Shown here: one piece after another, positions 40,224-49,855 of the stretch
Layout of the letters: each line of letters opens with the position of its first letter
Numbering within the stretch: position 1 is the stretch's first letter
Notes under the pieces: model-generated
Database searches by the model: none
Told to the model about the DNA's origin: nothing
Seen by the model: the letters and a program-made list of their open reading frames with translations, nothing else
Program-made: the position numbers and the translations under genes
Assembly (NCBI GenBank): GCA_910580205.1
Contig: CAJTVP010000008.1
Span: 7,282 to 71,281, forward strand
Length of the DNA: 64,000 nt
Direction of reading: 5' to 3'
From: an uncultured Eggerthellaceae bacterium
Lineage (GTDB): Bacteria > Actinomycetota > Coriobacteriia > Coriobacteriales > Eggerthellaceae

Positions 40224-40829
40224 ATGGCTCAAGACAACCAGAGCATCTCGGGCAAGCAGGACAATCGCCTGGGGAACAAGATCACCACGCTGCGCGAGGC
40301 GCACCACCTTTCAGTTCAGGATCTGGCGGACCGCTGCGGCTTCGACGTTGACACCATCGAACGCTTGGAAGCGGGCGACGTGCCGCCGTCTTTGGCCCCG
40401 CTCATCAAGCTCACCCGCGCCCTTGGCGTGCGCCTGGGCACCCTCATGGATGATGACGAATCGTTCGGACCCGCCTACATCAGCGCTGAGCAGATGGCGG
40501 ATGTGGAGCGCGTGCGCACCCTGCAAACAGCGAAAGACGCGGGCGACCTGAGCTACTTCAGCCTTGCCGCCGGCCGGCCGTCGCGTCACATGGATCCCTT
40601 CGTCATCACGGTCACGCCCAGCGGCGAGACCACGCACAAGCTGGACAGCCACGAAGGAGAGGAGTGGCTCTACGGCATGGAGGGCTGCATAGAGATCGAA
40701 TACGGCAAGGAGACGTTCATCCTGCATCCCGGCGAGAGCATCTATTACGACTCCATCGTGCCGCACCAGGTGCGCGCCCATGACGGGCAGAACGCCAAGT
40801 TCCTGGCGTGCGTGTACACTCCTTTATAG
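40224..40829 (+). CDS. XRE regulator with cupin domain
   Basis: A 201-residue regulator: helix-turn-helix at about 17-72 (ITTLREAHHLSVQDLADRCGFDVDTIERLE) and a cupin barrel at about 120-200 (HKLDSHEGEEWLYGMEGCIEIEYG, then LHPGESIYYDSIVPHQV). Cupin regulators of this class sense small carboxylates or amino-acid derivatives. It lies 18 bases upstream of an acyl-CoA synthetase gene, an arrangement common in anaerobes, and probably regulates it according to the acid substrate. ATG 40224 follows AAGGAGGGAACCC. Confidence 0.9.
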   Translation: MAQDNQSISGKQDNRLGNKITTLREAHHLSVQDLADRCGFDVDTIERLEAGDVPPSLAPLIKLTRALGVRLGTLMDDDESFGPAYISAEQMADVERVRTLQTAKDAGDLSYFSLAAGRPSRHMDPFVITVTPSGETTHKLDSHEGEEWLYGMEGCIEIEYGKETFILHPGESIYYDSIVPHQVRAHDGQNAKFLACVYTPL

Positions 40830-40847
40830 GCGCTGCGAGGAACTGCC

Positions 40848-42560
40848 ATGACCGAAGAAGCCACCATCGTGCAAACTGAATCCATGACCGAACCCATCCC
40901 CGGCGATCCGAACTACCCGCTCCACTCGGAGCTCACCATCGGCGCCTACTTCAAGGAGCAAGTGGCGAAGGATCCGGATCACGAGTTCGTCATCTATCCC
41001 GACCGTGACCTGCGTTGGTCCTATCAGGACTTCGACGAGCGCACCGACCAGCTGGCGAAGGGCCTCATGGCCATCGGCATGAAGCCGGGCGACCACCTGG
41101 GCGTCTGGGCGCGCAACATCCCCGATTGGCTCACATTCATGTACGCCTGCGCGAAAGCGGGCATCGTCATGGTGACGGTGAACCCCGTCTACAAGAGTCA
41201 CGAGCTGGACTACGTGCTCAAGCAGTCCGACATGAAGGCGCTCTGCGTGATCGACGCTTACCGCGACGTGGACTACCTCCAGATCATCCGCGATCTGGTG
41301 CCGGAATCCCTGGAGCAGCCGCGCGGCTTCCTCCAGTCGGACACCTACCCGTTCCTCAAGAACCTGATCTACATGGGGCCGGAGAAGCACCGCGGGTTCT
41401 ACAGCGTGCCGGAGCTCTTGCTGCTGGGGCAGCACCGCCCGGATTCCGACCTGGAATGGGCGCAGGGCCAGTTCGACAACAACGACGTGGTCATGATGCA
41501 GTACACCTCGGGCACCACGGGCTTCCCGAAGGGCGTCATGCTGACCCACCGCAACATCCTGAACAACGGCTTCTACATCGGCGAAGGTCAGAAGCTCACG
41601 GAAGTGGATCGCGTGTGCCTGCCCGTCCCATTCTTCCACTGCTTCGGCTGCGTGCTGGGCGTCATGGCGAACTTGACGCACCGTTCCACCATGCTCATCG
41701 TGGAGGACTTCGACGCCAGCCTCGTGCTCCAAGCGCTCCACAAGGAGAAGGGGACGGCGGTCTACGGCGTGCCCACCATGTTCATCGCCGAGCTCAACCA
41801 CCCGGACTTCGACACGTTCGACCTGTCCCACATGCGCACGGGCATCATGGCTGGCAGCCCCTGTCCGCCGGAGACCATGCGCGAGGTCATGGAGCGCATG
41901 AACATGACGGAGATAACCATCTGCTATGGGCTGACCGAGACCAGTCCCGTGTTCACGCAGACGTCCGCCGATGACGACATCCAACACAAATGCGAAACCG
42001 TGGGGCGCGCCCATCCGCCCGTGGAGGTGCGCGTGATCGACCCGGCTGACGGCCATACGTGCGGCGTGGGCGAACCGGGCGAGCTTTGCTGCCGGGGCTA
42101 CAACGTCATGAAGGGCTATTACAAGATGCCTGAGGCCACCGCAGAGGCCATCGACGAGAACGGCTTCCTCCATTCCGGTGACCTGGGGATGGTGGATGAG
42201 GACGGCTACTACCGCGTGACCGGGCGCATCAAAGACATGATCATCCGCGGCGGCGAGAACATCTATCCCCTTGAGATCGAGAACTTCCTGCTCACCATGC
42301 CGGGCGTGCTGGACGCGCAGGTGGTGGGCATCCCGGATGAGAAATACGGCGAGATCGTGGGCGCGTTCATCCGCACGCGGCCCGGCTACGAATCCATGAC
42401 CGAAGACGAGGTGCGCGAGTGGGCCATCCCGCGCATCGCCCGGTACAAAGTGCCCAAGCGCGTGTTCTTCGTGGATGATTTCCCCATGACGCCGTCCATG
42501 AAGGTGCAGAAGTTCAAGCTGCGCGAGATGGCTGAGGAACTGGCGAAGCGTCCATCCTGA
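40848..42560 (+). CDS. AMP-dependent acyl-CoA synthetase
   Basis: A 570-residue ANL-superfamily ligase. MMQYTSGTTGFPKGVMLTH (about 216-234) is the AMP-binding P-loop, ICYGLTETSPVF (about 356) the A5 motif, SGDLGMVDEDGYYRVTGRIKDMIIRGGENIYP (about 444-475) the hinge, and the C-terminal KVQKFKLRE holds the catalytic Lys. It would activate a carboxylic acid as an acyl-AMP and then acyl-CoA. Directly regulated, by inference, by the cupin regulator upstream. Its stop overlaps the response-regulator start (TGATG). Confidence 0.93.
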   Translation: MTEEATIVQTESMTEPIPGDPNYPLHSELTIGAYFKEQVAKDPDHEFVIYPDRDLRWSYQDFDERTDQLAKGLMAIGMKPGDHLGVWARNIPDWLTFMYACAKAGIVMVTVNPVYKSHELDYVLKQSDMKALCVIDAYRDVDYLQIIRDLVPESLEQPRGFLQSDTYPFLKNLIYMGPEKHRGFYSVPELLLLGQHRPDSDLEWAQGQFDNNDVVMMQYTSGTTGFPKGVMLTHRNILNNGFYIGEGQKLTEVDRVCLPVPFFHCFGCVLGVMANLTHRSTMLIVEDFDASLVLQALHKEKGTAVYGVPTMFIAELNHPDFDTFDLSHMRTGIMAGSPCPPETMREVMERMNMTEITICYGLTETSPVFTQTSADDDIQHKCETVGRAHPPVEVRVIDPADGHTCGVGEPGELCCRGYNVMKGYYKMPEATAEAIDENGFLHSGDLGMVDEDGYYRVTGRIKDMIIRGGENIYPLEIENFLLTMPGVLDAQVVGIPDEKYGEIVGAFIRTRPGYESMTEDEVREWAIPRIARYKVPKRVFFVDDFPMTPSMKVQKFKLREMAEELAKRPS

Positions 42561-43273
42561 TGGTTGCGAACCCATCCGCCATGAACGTGCTCATTGTGGA
42601 AGATGATCGGGACCTGGCTGGTCTCATGGTTCGCGCCTTCGCGGCGGAAGGATTCACCGCCGAAAGCGTCTCCAGCGCCGAAGAGGCCTACGATGCCCTC
42701 ACCGGCTCTGTCTTCGATTGCCTGGTGGTGGACATCAATCTTCCTGGCGATGATGGTTTCGCGCTTTGCCGCAACCTGCGTGAGAAGAGCGGCGCTCCGG
42801 TCATCTTCGCTTCTGCCCGGATAGAGCCGGATGTGCGCGTCCGGGCTTTGGAAGAGGGCGGGGATGTGTTCCTGTCCAAGCCGTTCAGCCTTCGCGAACT
42901 GCTCGCCCAGGCCAAGGCGCTCTTGCGCCGGCCGGAGATGCGACAAGCCGCCGAAGAGGAGCTCACGGTCGGCCCCTTCGTCTTGCGGCCTGCGGCGGCC
43001 GAACTCCTGAAGGACGGCGAAGCCATAGCACTCTCTCCCAAAGAGTTCCTGCTGGCATCCATCCTCATGCGCAACGCTGGGCGGGCGCTTTCCCGCGAGA
43101 CGCTGCTGGTGCAGGCGTGGGGCGTGTTCTCGGACGTGGAGCCGCAGACGGTGGCGGTGCATATGAGCTGGCTGCGGGCGAAGCTGGAGGACGACCCGGC
43201 GCACCCCGTGTTCTTCAAGACGGTCCGCGGCGTGGGATACCGGTTCGACCTTCCGGATGAGATCAGCCGATGA
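42560..43273 (+). CDS. OmpR-family response regulator
   Basis: A 237-residue regulator. Receiver domain: VEDDRD (acidic pocket about 13-18), VVDINLPGDDG (phospho-acceptor Asp about 58) and LSKPF (conserved Lys about 109). The C-terminal winged helix spans about 140-230, with LSPKEFLLASILMRNAG and RGVGYRFD. ATG 42560 overlaps the synthetase stop; ATG 42581 (MNVLIVEDD) is a shorter alternative without a visible ribosome-binding site. It overlaps the kinase gene by 4 bases and probably controls the ABC transporter genes downstream. Confidence 0.93.
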   Translation: MVANPSAMNVLIVEDDRDLAGLMVRAFAAEGFTAESVSSAEEAYDALTGSVFDCLVVDINLPGDDGFALCRNLREKSGAPVIFASARIEPDVRVRALEEGGDVFLSKPFSLRELLAQAKALLRRPEMRQAAEEELTVGPFVLRPAAAELLKDGEAIALSPKEFLLASILMRNAGRALSRETLLVQAWGVFSDVEPQTVAVHMSWLRAKLEDDPAHPVFFKTVRGVGYRFDLPDEISR

Positions 43274-44430
43274 AGCAGGGAGACCGCATCGCCAAGCGTC
43301 TCATCGCGGCAGTGGCGTTGGCGGCGGTGATCGTGATCGCCGCTGCGGGGGCGGGCATCTTCTGGACCTTGGATGCCGGCTCTGCCAATGATCTGCGCTT
43401 GGAGGCCTTGGATCTGAATGGGGTGCGCGCTGGCTTGCCGGCGTCTGAGAACGCCCCGGCTGTTGATGCCGCTCTCGCCGATGCGCAGGAATCCCTGCGG
43501 CAAGCGGCTCAGGAGCGCCAGGACGGCGCGCTCGCGGCCATCCTTCTGCTGGCGTTGGCGGCCATCGCGGGCATCGTGGGGCTTGCCGCTTACCTCTACG
43601 CCTCCGTCGTGCGCCCCTTCAAACGGCTGGAAGATTTCGCCGTTGAGGTGGCTTCCGGCAACCTGGAGGCGCCGCTGCGCTACGAGCGGTCGAACCCGTT
43701 CGGGCCTTTCGCCTGGGCGTTCGATCATCTGCGCGCCCAGCTCCTCCGCGCCCGTCAAGCCGAAGCGGAAGCCAGCGAAGCCTACAAGACGGCCTTGGCC
43801 TCCCTCTCCCATGATCTGCGCACGCCTTTGGCATCCCTGCGCGCGTATGCGGAAGCCCTTGACATGGGGCTTCCGGAAACGGAGGAAGAGCGCGCCGACT
43901 ATGAGCATGCCATCATGGGGAAGTGCGACGAAGCCTCTGCTCTGGTGGAGGACTTGTTCGAGCACGCGCTGGCGGACATGGAGCGCATCCAGGTCACGTG
44001 CGCGCCCGTGCCCGTGACCCCGCTCATCCGTTCCTGCGCGGAGGGCTTTTCGGGGATGCTCTCCGTCTCATGCCCGCGCGCGGATGAGGCCACGTTGGCC
44101 GTTGATGAGCAGCGGCTCTCTCAGGCCATCGACAACCTTCTGGCGAATGCGGCGAAGCATGCGCCCGGTGCACCGGTGGAAGTGGTGGGTCGCGTCGGCG
44201 AAGGCGTCTACCAGATCAGCGTGCGCGATCAGGGCCCTGGCGTTCCTCCTGAGGATCTGCCGTTTCTGCAAGAGCGCTTCTTCCGCGGGAGCAACGCCGG
44301 CGCTACGCCGGGCGCGGGATTGGGGCTGTTCATCGTGGACCACCTGGTCGGGCGCATGGAGGGCAGCCTCCACCTTGAGAACGCCCATCCGGGTCTGCGC
44401 GCCACCATCACGCTCCCGCTGGAAGGTTGA
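43270..44430 (+). CDS. Sensor histidine kinase
   Basis: A 386-residue kinase with two membrane segments (about 10-32 and 90-112), a short extracytoplasmic loop of about 55 residues, HAMP (about 113-165), HisKA with SLSHDLRTPLASL (phospho-His about 183), and an HATPase domain with NLLANAAKHAPG, DQGPGVP and GAGLGLFIVDHL. The short loop suggests sensing within the membrane or through the transporter, as in BceS-like kinases. It overlaps the response-regulator gene (ATGA). Confidence 0.93.
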   Translation: MKQGDRIAKRLIAAVALAAVIVIAAAGAGIFWTLDAGSANDLRLEALDLNGVRAGLPASENAPAVDAALADAQESLRQAAQERQDGALAAILLLALAAIAGIVGLAAYLYASVVRPFKRLEDFAVEVASGNLEAPLRYERSNPFGPFAWAFDHLRAQLLRARQAEAEASEAYKTALASLSHDLRTPLASLRAYAEALDMGLPETEEERADYEHAIMGKCDEASALVEDLFEHALADMERIQVTCAPVPVTPLIRSCAEGFSGMLSVSCPRADEATLAVDEQRLSQAIDNLLANAAKHAPGAPVEVVGRVGEGVYQISVRDQGPGVPPEDLPFLQERFFRGSNAGATPGAGLGLFIVDHLVGRMEGSLHLENAHPGLRATITLPLEG

Positions 44431-44483
44431 TGGCTTGCGCTGGGCTGAACGCTTTCGGGTTGCTCTCGGAAGGCTCGGCTGCG

Positions 44484-44501
44484 TCCTTAAGGATTCCTTA
44501 A
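44484..44501 (+). promoter_or_regulatory. Response-regulator direct repeats before the ABC transporter genes
   Basis: TCCTTAA occurs at 44484-44490 and again at 44495-44501, an 11-base period that places both on one DNA face, as OmpR-type regulators require. It lies about 50 bases before the ATP-binding protein gene and is a good candidate for the box bound by the neighbouring response regulator. Confidence 0.6.
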
Positions 44502-44551
44502 TGGTGCGTTCCCTATCATGCCGTTCGTCATGATAGAAAGGATGGCTCCTC

Positions 44552-45328
44552 ATGCAACGAACCGTGCTCACCGCCCGCGGCCTTTCGAAGACCTACGTGG
44601 CCGACGGCGTCCAGACTCACGTGCTGGGAGACGTGGACTTGGATATCCGCGAAGGCGACTTCACTTCCATCATGGGCCCGTCGGGGTCCGGGAAATCCAC
44701 GCTGCTCTATTGCCTGTCCGGCATGGACAAGCCCACTTCCGGTTCCGTCACCTTCCAAGGGGAGGACATAGCCCGTGCCAGCGAAGCGGAGCTGGCGCAC
44801 CTGCGCGCTCAGAGCTTCGGGTTCGTGTTCCAAGCCGCCAGTTTGGTGAGCAATCTCACGCTCTTCGAGAACATCGCCGTGCCCGGCTATCTCAAAGAGG
44901 GGCGCAGTGCGGATCAGACGCGCGCGGTCGCCCAAGAGTTCATCCGCCGCATGGACCTCGAAGAGGTGGCGGCCCATTTGCCAAGCCAAGCATCCGGTGG
45001 CCAGAAGCAGCGTTGCGCGGTGGCGCGGGCCGTGGTGAACGAACCGGCGCTCGTGTTCGCTGACGAGCCCACCGGCGCGCTCAACCGGGCGAACAGTCTG
45101 GAAGTGCTGGGCTTGCTGAATGAGCTCAACGCGGAAGGCATCAGCATCCTCATGGTGACCCATGACGTGCGAAGCGCCGTGCGTGGCAACCGCATCCTCT
45201 ATTTCGAGGACGGAGGCGTGCAGGGTGAGTTGGAGCTGTCCCGGTGGGATGGCTGCACTGCCGATGAGGCGTATGTCCGTGAGCGCGAGGCCATGGCGAA
45301 CGCATGGCTTTCGTCTCTTTCCTGGTAG
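44552..45328 (+). CDS. ABC transporter ATP-binding protein (FtsE/MacB/BceA type)
   Basis: A 258-residue ATPase: Walker A MGPSGSGKSTLLYCLSGMD (about 46-64), a Q-loop in FVFQAASLVSNLTLFENI, signature ASGGQKQRCAVARAVV (about 148-163), Walker B LVFADEPTGALN. The C-terminus is slightly extended. It drives the FtsX-like permease encoded immediately downstream. In such systems the transporter removes or senses antimicrobial peptides or lipid intermediates. ATG 44552 follows GAAAGGATGG. Confidence 0.93.
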   Translation: MQRTVLTARGLSKTYVADGVQTHVLGDVDLDIREGDFTSIMGPSGSGKSTLLYCLSGMDKPTSGSVTFQGEDIARASEAELAHLRAQSFGFVFQAASLVSNLTLFENIAVPGYLKEGRSADQTRAVAQEFIRRMDLEEVAAHLPSQASGGQKQRCAVARAVVNEPALVFADEPTGALNRANSLEVLGLLNELNAEGISILMVTHDVRSAVRGNRILYFEDGGVQGELELSRWDGCTADEAYVREREAMANAWLSSLSW

Positions 45329-47788
45329 GTGATGGCCATGGAACCGTTGCGCACGCTCGTCTTCGCCGGCCTTCGACGGGACAAAGCCACATTTCTGGGT
45401 CTGATGGTGCTCCTTTTTCTCTCCGCGTTGGCGCTCACGCTCACGGTGAGCCTGTTCGTGGACCTTTCAGAGCGAGAAGGGGTGCTGCTTGATGAGGTGG
45501 GGGCGGGAGATGTGTTCGCGAACGACCTGCCCACCAACCTTGACGAGGAGACCATCGAAGAGATCCGCGCTCTGCCCGAGGTGGGGGAGGTCAAGGTCAC
45601 TGATGCCTTCGCGGCCGCCACTCAGTTCGTGGATGAGAACGGGGTAGAGCTGAGCGAAAAAAGCCAACCGTCCTCCATGGGCTATGAACCGTGGGGCGAG
45701 ACGCTCGCTTTCAATGTCTTCAATGATGATCTCTCCTCTTATCGCGCAGACGCGACGGGGCCCCAGGACGAAGAGGTGTATGTGAGGCCAGCGCTCAAGA
45801 CGTTGTACGGTCTTGACGTAGGGGATGCGCTTTACGTCAGCGTGGGGGATGAAGAGATCGAGTTGAAGGTGGCGGGATTCTACGAAGATCCCCAGCTCGG
45901 TTCTCCTTTCTTGGAGACGACGCGCACCTTGGTATCCGATGATGCTTTCGACCGTCTGTACGCCAAGGTCCTGGAAGGCGGTCCTCTGGCAGCTGGCGGT
46001 GAGAATGTGGGCATGCTGGCCATCGAAGATGCGTCCTATCCCTTGACGGAGATCCATGCGTTCCTGACTCCAGAGGCGAAAGCTGACGGGATGAGCGGAC
46101 GCGACCTTGCTCGGATCATCGGAGAGGAGACGGAGTGGGGCCAGGCCACCAACGCGTTGTTCGCCCGGGAGACCATGGCGGGGTATACCCTTCTGGTCGT
46201 GCAGGTCATCTCGGCCATCCTGTGCGTCTTCTCTCTGCTGTTGTTCGTAGTGGCGCTGATCCTCTGCCTCCATATGGCTTCCGCCGCCATAGAAAGCGAA
46301 TACGCGAATTGGGGAACTTTGAAGGCTGTGGGGCTGAGCCGGAGCATGCTGCGCCGGGCGCTGGTCGCGCAGTATGCTTCGTGCGCCTTCCTTGGCTTGC
46401 TGTTGGGATTTCTCGTCGGATATGGGATGGAGCCGCTGTTCTGGCCTCCCTTCGTGATGCTCACGGGCATACTGGTGCAGACGCCAGCGCTGCCCTGGGC
46501 GGCGCTGGGCTGTTGCGCGCTGCTGTTCGCGGCCTTGATCTTCTCCATCACCCTGAAGGCTCGGAAGATCGCCTCCATCACGCCTCTTTCAGCGTTGCGC
46601 CAAGGGGACGGGGACGTGCGGTTCTCTCCCCGTGGCACTGGCGCGATCAGCGGTGCCCACCTGCGTTCTTCCTTGGCTCATCGCGCGATCGCGTCTCAAA
46701 AAGGCCGCTATATCGGGGTCGCCGCCTGCTCGCTTCTGCTGTGCGCGTTCATCGCGCTCTGTTTCGGGATCGGTGGGGCGGTGGCGCAGGACAGCGCGGT
46801 GTACCGGACCTTCGGCGTATGGAAAAGCGATATCTCCGTCGAACTGAGGGGAGACGACGTGACCGAGGAGGAGGTCCACAGCGCCATCGAAGAGGTCACG
46901 CCCATCACGCGGGTTTGGCAAGAGGGGGCGACGATGCTCAACATGGATGGCGAATCCCGCACCTTCGTGGGGTTGTCGGATATGGGAGTCGTCGACGACG
47001 GAACGCTCATGGCTGGTCGCAAGCCGACGCTGCCCAACGAGGCGTTGATCGGCTTGTCCTTGGCGCGTTCAGCGAACATGGGTGTGGGGGATGAGTTCGA
47101 AGTCCTGGATCGTCAGGGAGATGAGCACCGCTACATCGTCAGCGGCGTGATCTCGAGCGTGCTCAACGGCGGCAACGGCATCATGCTCACGTACGAGGGG
47201 ATAGAAGAGCTTGCCGGGGAGGATATGGCCGGTGGAGAAGGCTCCTACCAGTTCCAGCTGGCCGATCCCGACAAGGCTGACGAGGCCATGGCGCTGTTGC
47301 AGAGCCGTTTCGGTGACGAGGTGAGCACGGAGCCGACGGGCCTGTTCGGCTCTGCCACGAACATGATCCTTCTCATCCGCGACCTGCTCACGGTGGTGGG
47401 CTACGCTATGGCCGCCTTCGCGGTTCTGCTGGCATGCGTGGCGGTCATGCTCGTGAGCCGTAGGATGCTGGTCTCCGAACAGCGCGATCTGGGAGTGTAC
47501 CGAGCCTTGGGCTTCCCTGTGCCTATGTTGAGAACGTCGTTCGCATTGCGGTTCTTGGGCGTGGCGCTCGTCGGTTCGCTCGCCGGCGTGGGGTTCACGT
47601 TCGCATTCGGCAGCTCTCTCATAGGCGCGCTCTTCGGCACGTTCGGCGTGGGAGCTTTCGGGATCTCCCTGCCTTTGGAGGAGGCTCTCATCATCGCGGT
47701 CGCGTTCGCCGGCGTGTTCGCCGGCGCGGCTTACGTCTTCTCGCGGGGCATCAAGCGCGTGAGCGTCCGCGTCCTCGTGACGGAGTGA
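45329..47788 (+). CDS. FtsX-like ABC permease
   Basis: An 819-residue permease with an N-terminal helix (about 20-45), an extracytoplasmic domain of about 230 residues, three helices forming the first FtsX core (about 285-410), a second helix and extracytoplasmic domain, and the last three helices (about 690-810). This eight-helix, two-FtsX plan matches MacB-like/LolC-related exporters associated with two-component systems. GTG 45329 directly follows the ATPase stop; ATG 45332 or 45338 are equally likely starts, all coupled to the preceding gene. Confidence 0.9.
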   Translation: MMAMEPLRTLVFAGLRRDKATFLGLMVLLFLSALALTLTVSLFVDLSEREGVLLDEVGAGDVFANDLPTNLDEETIEEIRALPEVGEVKVTDAFAAATQFVDENGVELSEKSQPSSMGYEPWGETLAFNVFNDDLSSYRADATGPQDEEVYVRPALKTLYGLDVGDALYVSVGDEEIELKVAGFYEDPQLGSPFLETTRTLVSDDAFDRLYAKVLEGGPLAAGGENVGMLAIEDASYPLTEIHAFLTPEAKADGMSGRDLARIIGEETEWGQATNALFARETMAGYTLLVVQVISAILCVFSLLLFVVALILCLHMASAAIESEYANWGTLKAVGLSRSMLRRALVAQYASCAFLGLLLGFLVGYGMEPLFWPPFVMLTGILVQTPALPWAALGCCALLFAALIFSITLKARKIASITPLSALRQGDGDVRFSPRGTGAISGAHLRSSLAHRAIASQKGRYIGVAACSLLLCAFIALCFGIGGAVAQDSAVYRTFGVWKSDISVELRGDDVTEEEVHSAIEEVTPITRVWQEGATMLNMDGESRTFVGLSDMGVVDDGTLMAGRKPTLPNEALIGLSLARSANMGVGDEFEVLDRQGDEHRYIVSGVISSVLNGGNGIMLTYEGIEELAGEDMAGGEGSYQFQLADPDKADEAMALLQSRFGDEVSTEPTGLFGSATNMILLIRDLLTVVGYAMAAFAVLLACVAVMLVSRRMLVSEQRDLGVYRALGFPVPMLRTSFALRFLGVALVGSLAGVGFTFAFGSSLIGALFGTFGVGAFGISLPLEEALIIAVAFAGVFAGAAYVFSRGIKRVSVRVLVTE

Positions 47789-47827
47789 GGGGAGGGCAGC
47801 GGGGGCGGAGGAGCGTGGCCTCCGTCC

Positions 47828-48784
47828 TTATTCCTCCGTGAGGGCGGGGCGCACGGAAAGAGTGGCGGTGAGGGGTTTCGCCAGGAAGATGGCGTAGCGC
47901 ATGAAGACGAAGGCCACCATCCCCGTGGCGAAGATGGTCTCCAGGGTGCAGAGCCCGTACAGGAACGCAGGAGCTGCCATGCCAGCCGCGGCGAAGGCCT
48001 CCAATCCCAGAGACAGCGCGGTGGCCGTGATGACGAACGGGAACGTCATGGCCGCGTAGCTGGGGTAGAAACCGCCGCGGATGAAGGCGCCCACCTTCGT
48101 GAGCACCCCTGCGAACATCAGCTGAGCCACCACCAAGAGCACGCTGACGAATACGATATTCGGCTCCTCGGTCACGGCCAGATAGCCGGCCAAGGAGAGG
48201 CTTGCGGGCGCGGAGTAGATGCAGAACAGCGGTCGCGCTGCGTCGGGAACGGGATGCTTCGCGTAGCGGTAGGTGATGAGGCCAAGGAGCACCGGGTAGC
48301 AGGCGAAGCCGATCCAGAATAGGACGCGCCCAACTGCCTCCATGCCGAAGAGGGGAGAAGTGACCGAGGCCACGATGATCCCGACGTAGCAGATGAAGTA
48401 CGTGGGGAAGACTTGGTCCAGCTTGAAGGGGTGGAAGTAGCGCGCAGAGAACCAGACCATGAGGGCCAGATGGGCGATGACGGCACCGGTCCACAACATG
48501 AACGCGATCGGGAAAGCATGCGGGGCGACGTACCCGGCGATCTGCATGAGCGCCATGAGCAGAGTGGCGGAAACGCTGGCCAAGATGGGATTCTTGAAGT
48601 CTTCTCGGATCATGGACGGGAACAGGATGACCTTGCTGATGACCAGCGCGATCAAAGCTGCGGAAAGGATTCCGCAGACAGGGCGGGCGATTCCGGCCTG
48701 TGAGGAGAGCAGATTGCCCAGCGCTGCCAGTCCCAACGCCAATCCCGCCGTGGGAATCGGAACGCCTTTGATGAGCTCTCTCAT
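47828..48784 (-). CDS. TDT-family (TehA/SLAC1-like) anion or C4-dicarboxylate transporter
   Basis: A 318-residue protein with ten hydrophobic helices. The first, VPIPTAGLALGLAALGNLL, with its Pro-Gly-rich opening, is the TehA/SLAC1 family signature; a second conserved region is FPFVITATALSLGLEAFA. Members export tellurite, sulfite or dicarboxylates or conduct anions. It is divergent from a LysR gene across 171 bases, so it is the likely target of that regulator. Confidence 0.85.
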   Translation of the reverse strand: MRELIKGVPIPTAGLALGLAALGNLLSSQAGIARPVCGILSAALIALVISKVILFPSMIREDFKNPILASVSATLLMALMQIAGYVAPHAFPIAFMLWTGAVIAHLALMVWFSARYFHPFKLDQVFPTYFICYVGIIVASVTSPLFGMEAVGRVLFWIGFACYPVLLGLITYRYAKHPVPDAARPLFCIYSAPASLSLAGYLAVTEEPNIVFVSVLLVVAQLMFAGVLTKVGAFIRGGFYPSYAAMTFPFVITATALSLGLEAFAAAGMAAPAFLYGLCTLETIFATGMVAFVFMRYAIFLAKPLTATLSVRPALTEE

Positions 48785-48955
48785 GCTGTGTCCTTTCCAG
48801 TCAAGCTTTCATCCGCACCGCACCGGTTCGCCTCAGTGCGGCGCGGGAAATCAACGGGCGTGATTGTGACAGCAAATGGTCAAAGCTGTTCCTTATGATG
48901 TATTATCTATCTATAAGAAATTATTATTGATGATGCCCATCCAAAAGGAGATGCC

Positions 48956-49846
48956 ATGCAGGATTTCCGCGTGAAGACGTTCCTGACCGTATGCCGGACT
49001 CTCAACTACACGGCAGCGGCGCGGGAACTGCACATCACGCAGCCCGCGGTGTCGCAGCACATCTCATTCCTTGAGCGAGAATACGGCACGCCTTTGTTCC
49101 GATACGAGAAGCGCAAGCTCCGGCTCACGAAGGCCGGAGCCGTTCTGCAAGAGGTCCTTGCGACCCGGATCCATGATGATGAGCTGCTGCGCCGCAAGCT
49201 CAAGGCCATCGGCGGTGATGCGCAAAGGCATCTGCGCGTGGGGATGACGCTGACGGCAGGACGGTATGTGGCGGCTCAGCCCTTGGCGCGCTTCCTGACG
49301 GAGCACCCGGAGATCAAGGTGCGCGTCCGATCGGGGGATACCGCGCATTTGCTGGAACTGTTGCGAGGAGGGGAGATCGACTGCGCCTTCGTCGAAGGGC
49401 TCTTCGATCGCAGCGCCTATGCTTGCGATCTGTTCACCAAGGAGCGCCTGCTGTGCGCTTGTTCGTCAGATCACGGGCTGGCAGGGAGCCGCATCTCCTT
49501 CGATGATCTTCTCGGAATGCCGCTTTTGGTGCGCGAAGAGGGCTCAGGCACACGGGCGGTTTTGGAGCACGCGTTGGCAGAGCACGATCTCACCCTCAGC
49601 GCTTTCGCCGATGTGACCGAGGTGGAGAGCTTGGACATCATCAAAGTGTTCGTGATGGAGGGGGTGGGCATATCCTTTCTATATGAGAGCGCCATCCGCG
49701 CAGAGGTGGACGAGGGGGCGTTGGGGGTGATCCGCCTGACGGGAAAACCCATCGAACACGGCATCTCATTCATCCGGCTCAAGGACAGCGCGTTCGAAGA
49801 TGACCTTATGGCGTTCTTCCGGGAGATGAAGCAGTTGGCGTCGTAG
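48956..49846 (+). CDS. LysR-family transcriptional regulator
   Basis: A 296-residue regulator. FLTVCRTLNYTAAARELHITQPAVSQHISFLEREYGTPLF (about 9-48) is the LysR winged helix; LRVGMTLTAGRYVAAQPLARFL opens the periplasmic-binding-like effector domain. It resembles CysL/CbbR-like members. ATG 48956 follows AAAAGGAG. The 171-base gap to the divergent TDT gene is AT-rich and contains ATTATCTATCTATAAG, which has possible T-N11-A sites. Confidence 0.92.
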   Translation: MQDFRVKTFLTVCRTLNYTAAARELHITQPAVSQHISFLEREYGTPLFRYEKRKLRLTKAGAVLQEVLATRIHDDELLRRKLKAIGGDAQRHLRVGMTLTAGRYVAAQPLARFLTEHPEIKVRVRSGDTAHLLELLRGGEIDCAFVEGLFDRSAYACDLFTKERLLCACSSDHGLAGSRISFDDLLGMPLLVREEGSGTRAVLEHALAEHDLTLSAFADVTEVESLDIIKVFVMEGVGISFLYESAIRAEVDEGALGVIRLTGKPIEHGISFIRLKDSAFEDDLMAFFREMKQLAS

Positions 49847-49855
49847 GAGCAGAGC

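Noticed and set aside
40824..42575. A 583-codon antisense frame under the acyl-CoA synthetase gene
   Set aside because: The sense strand has all ANL motifs; the antisense protein is His/Val/Ala low complexity with no domain.
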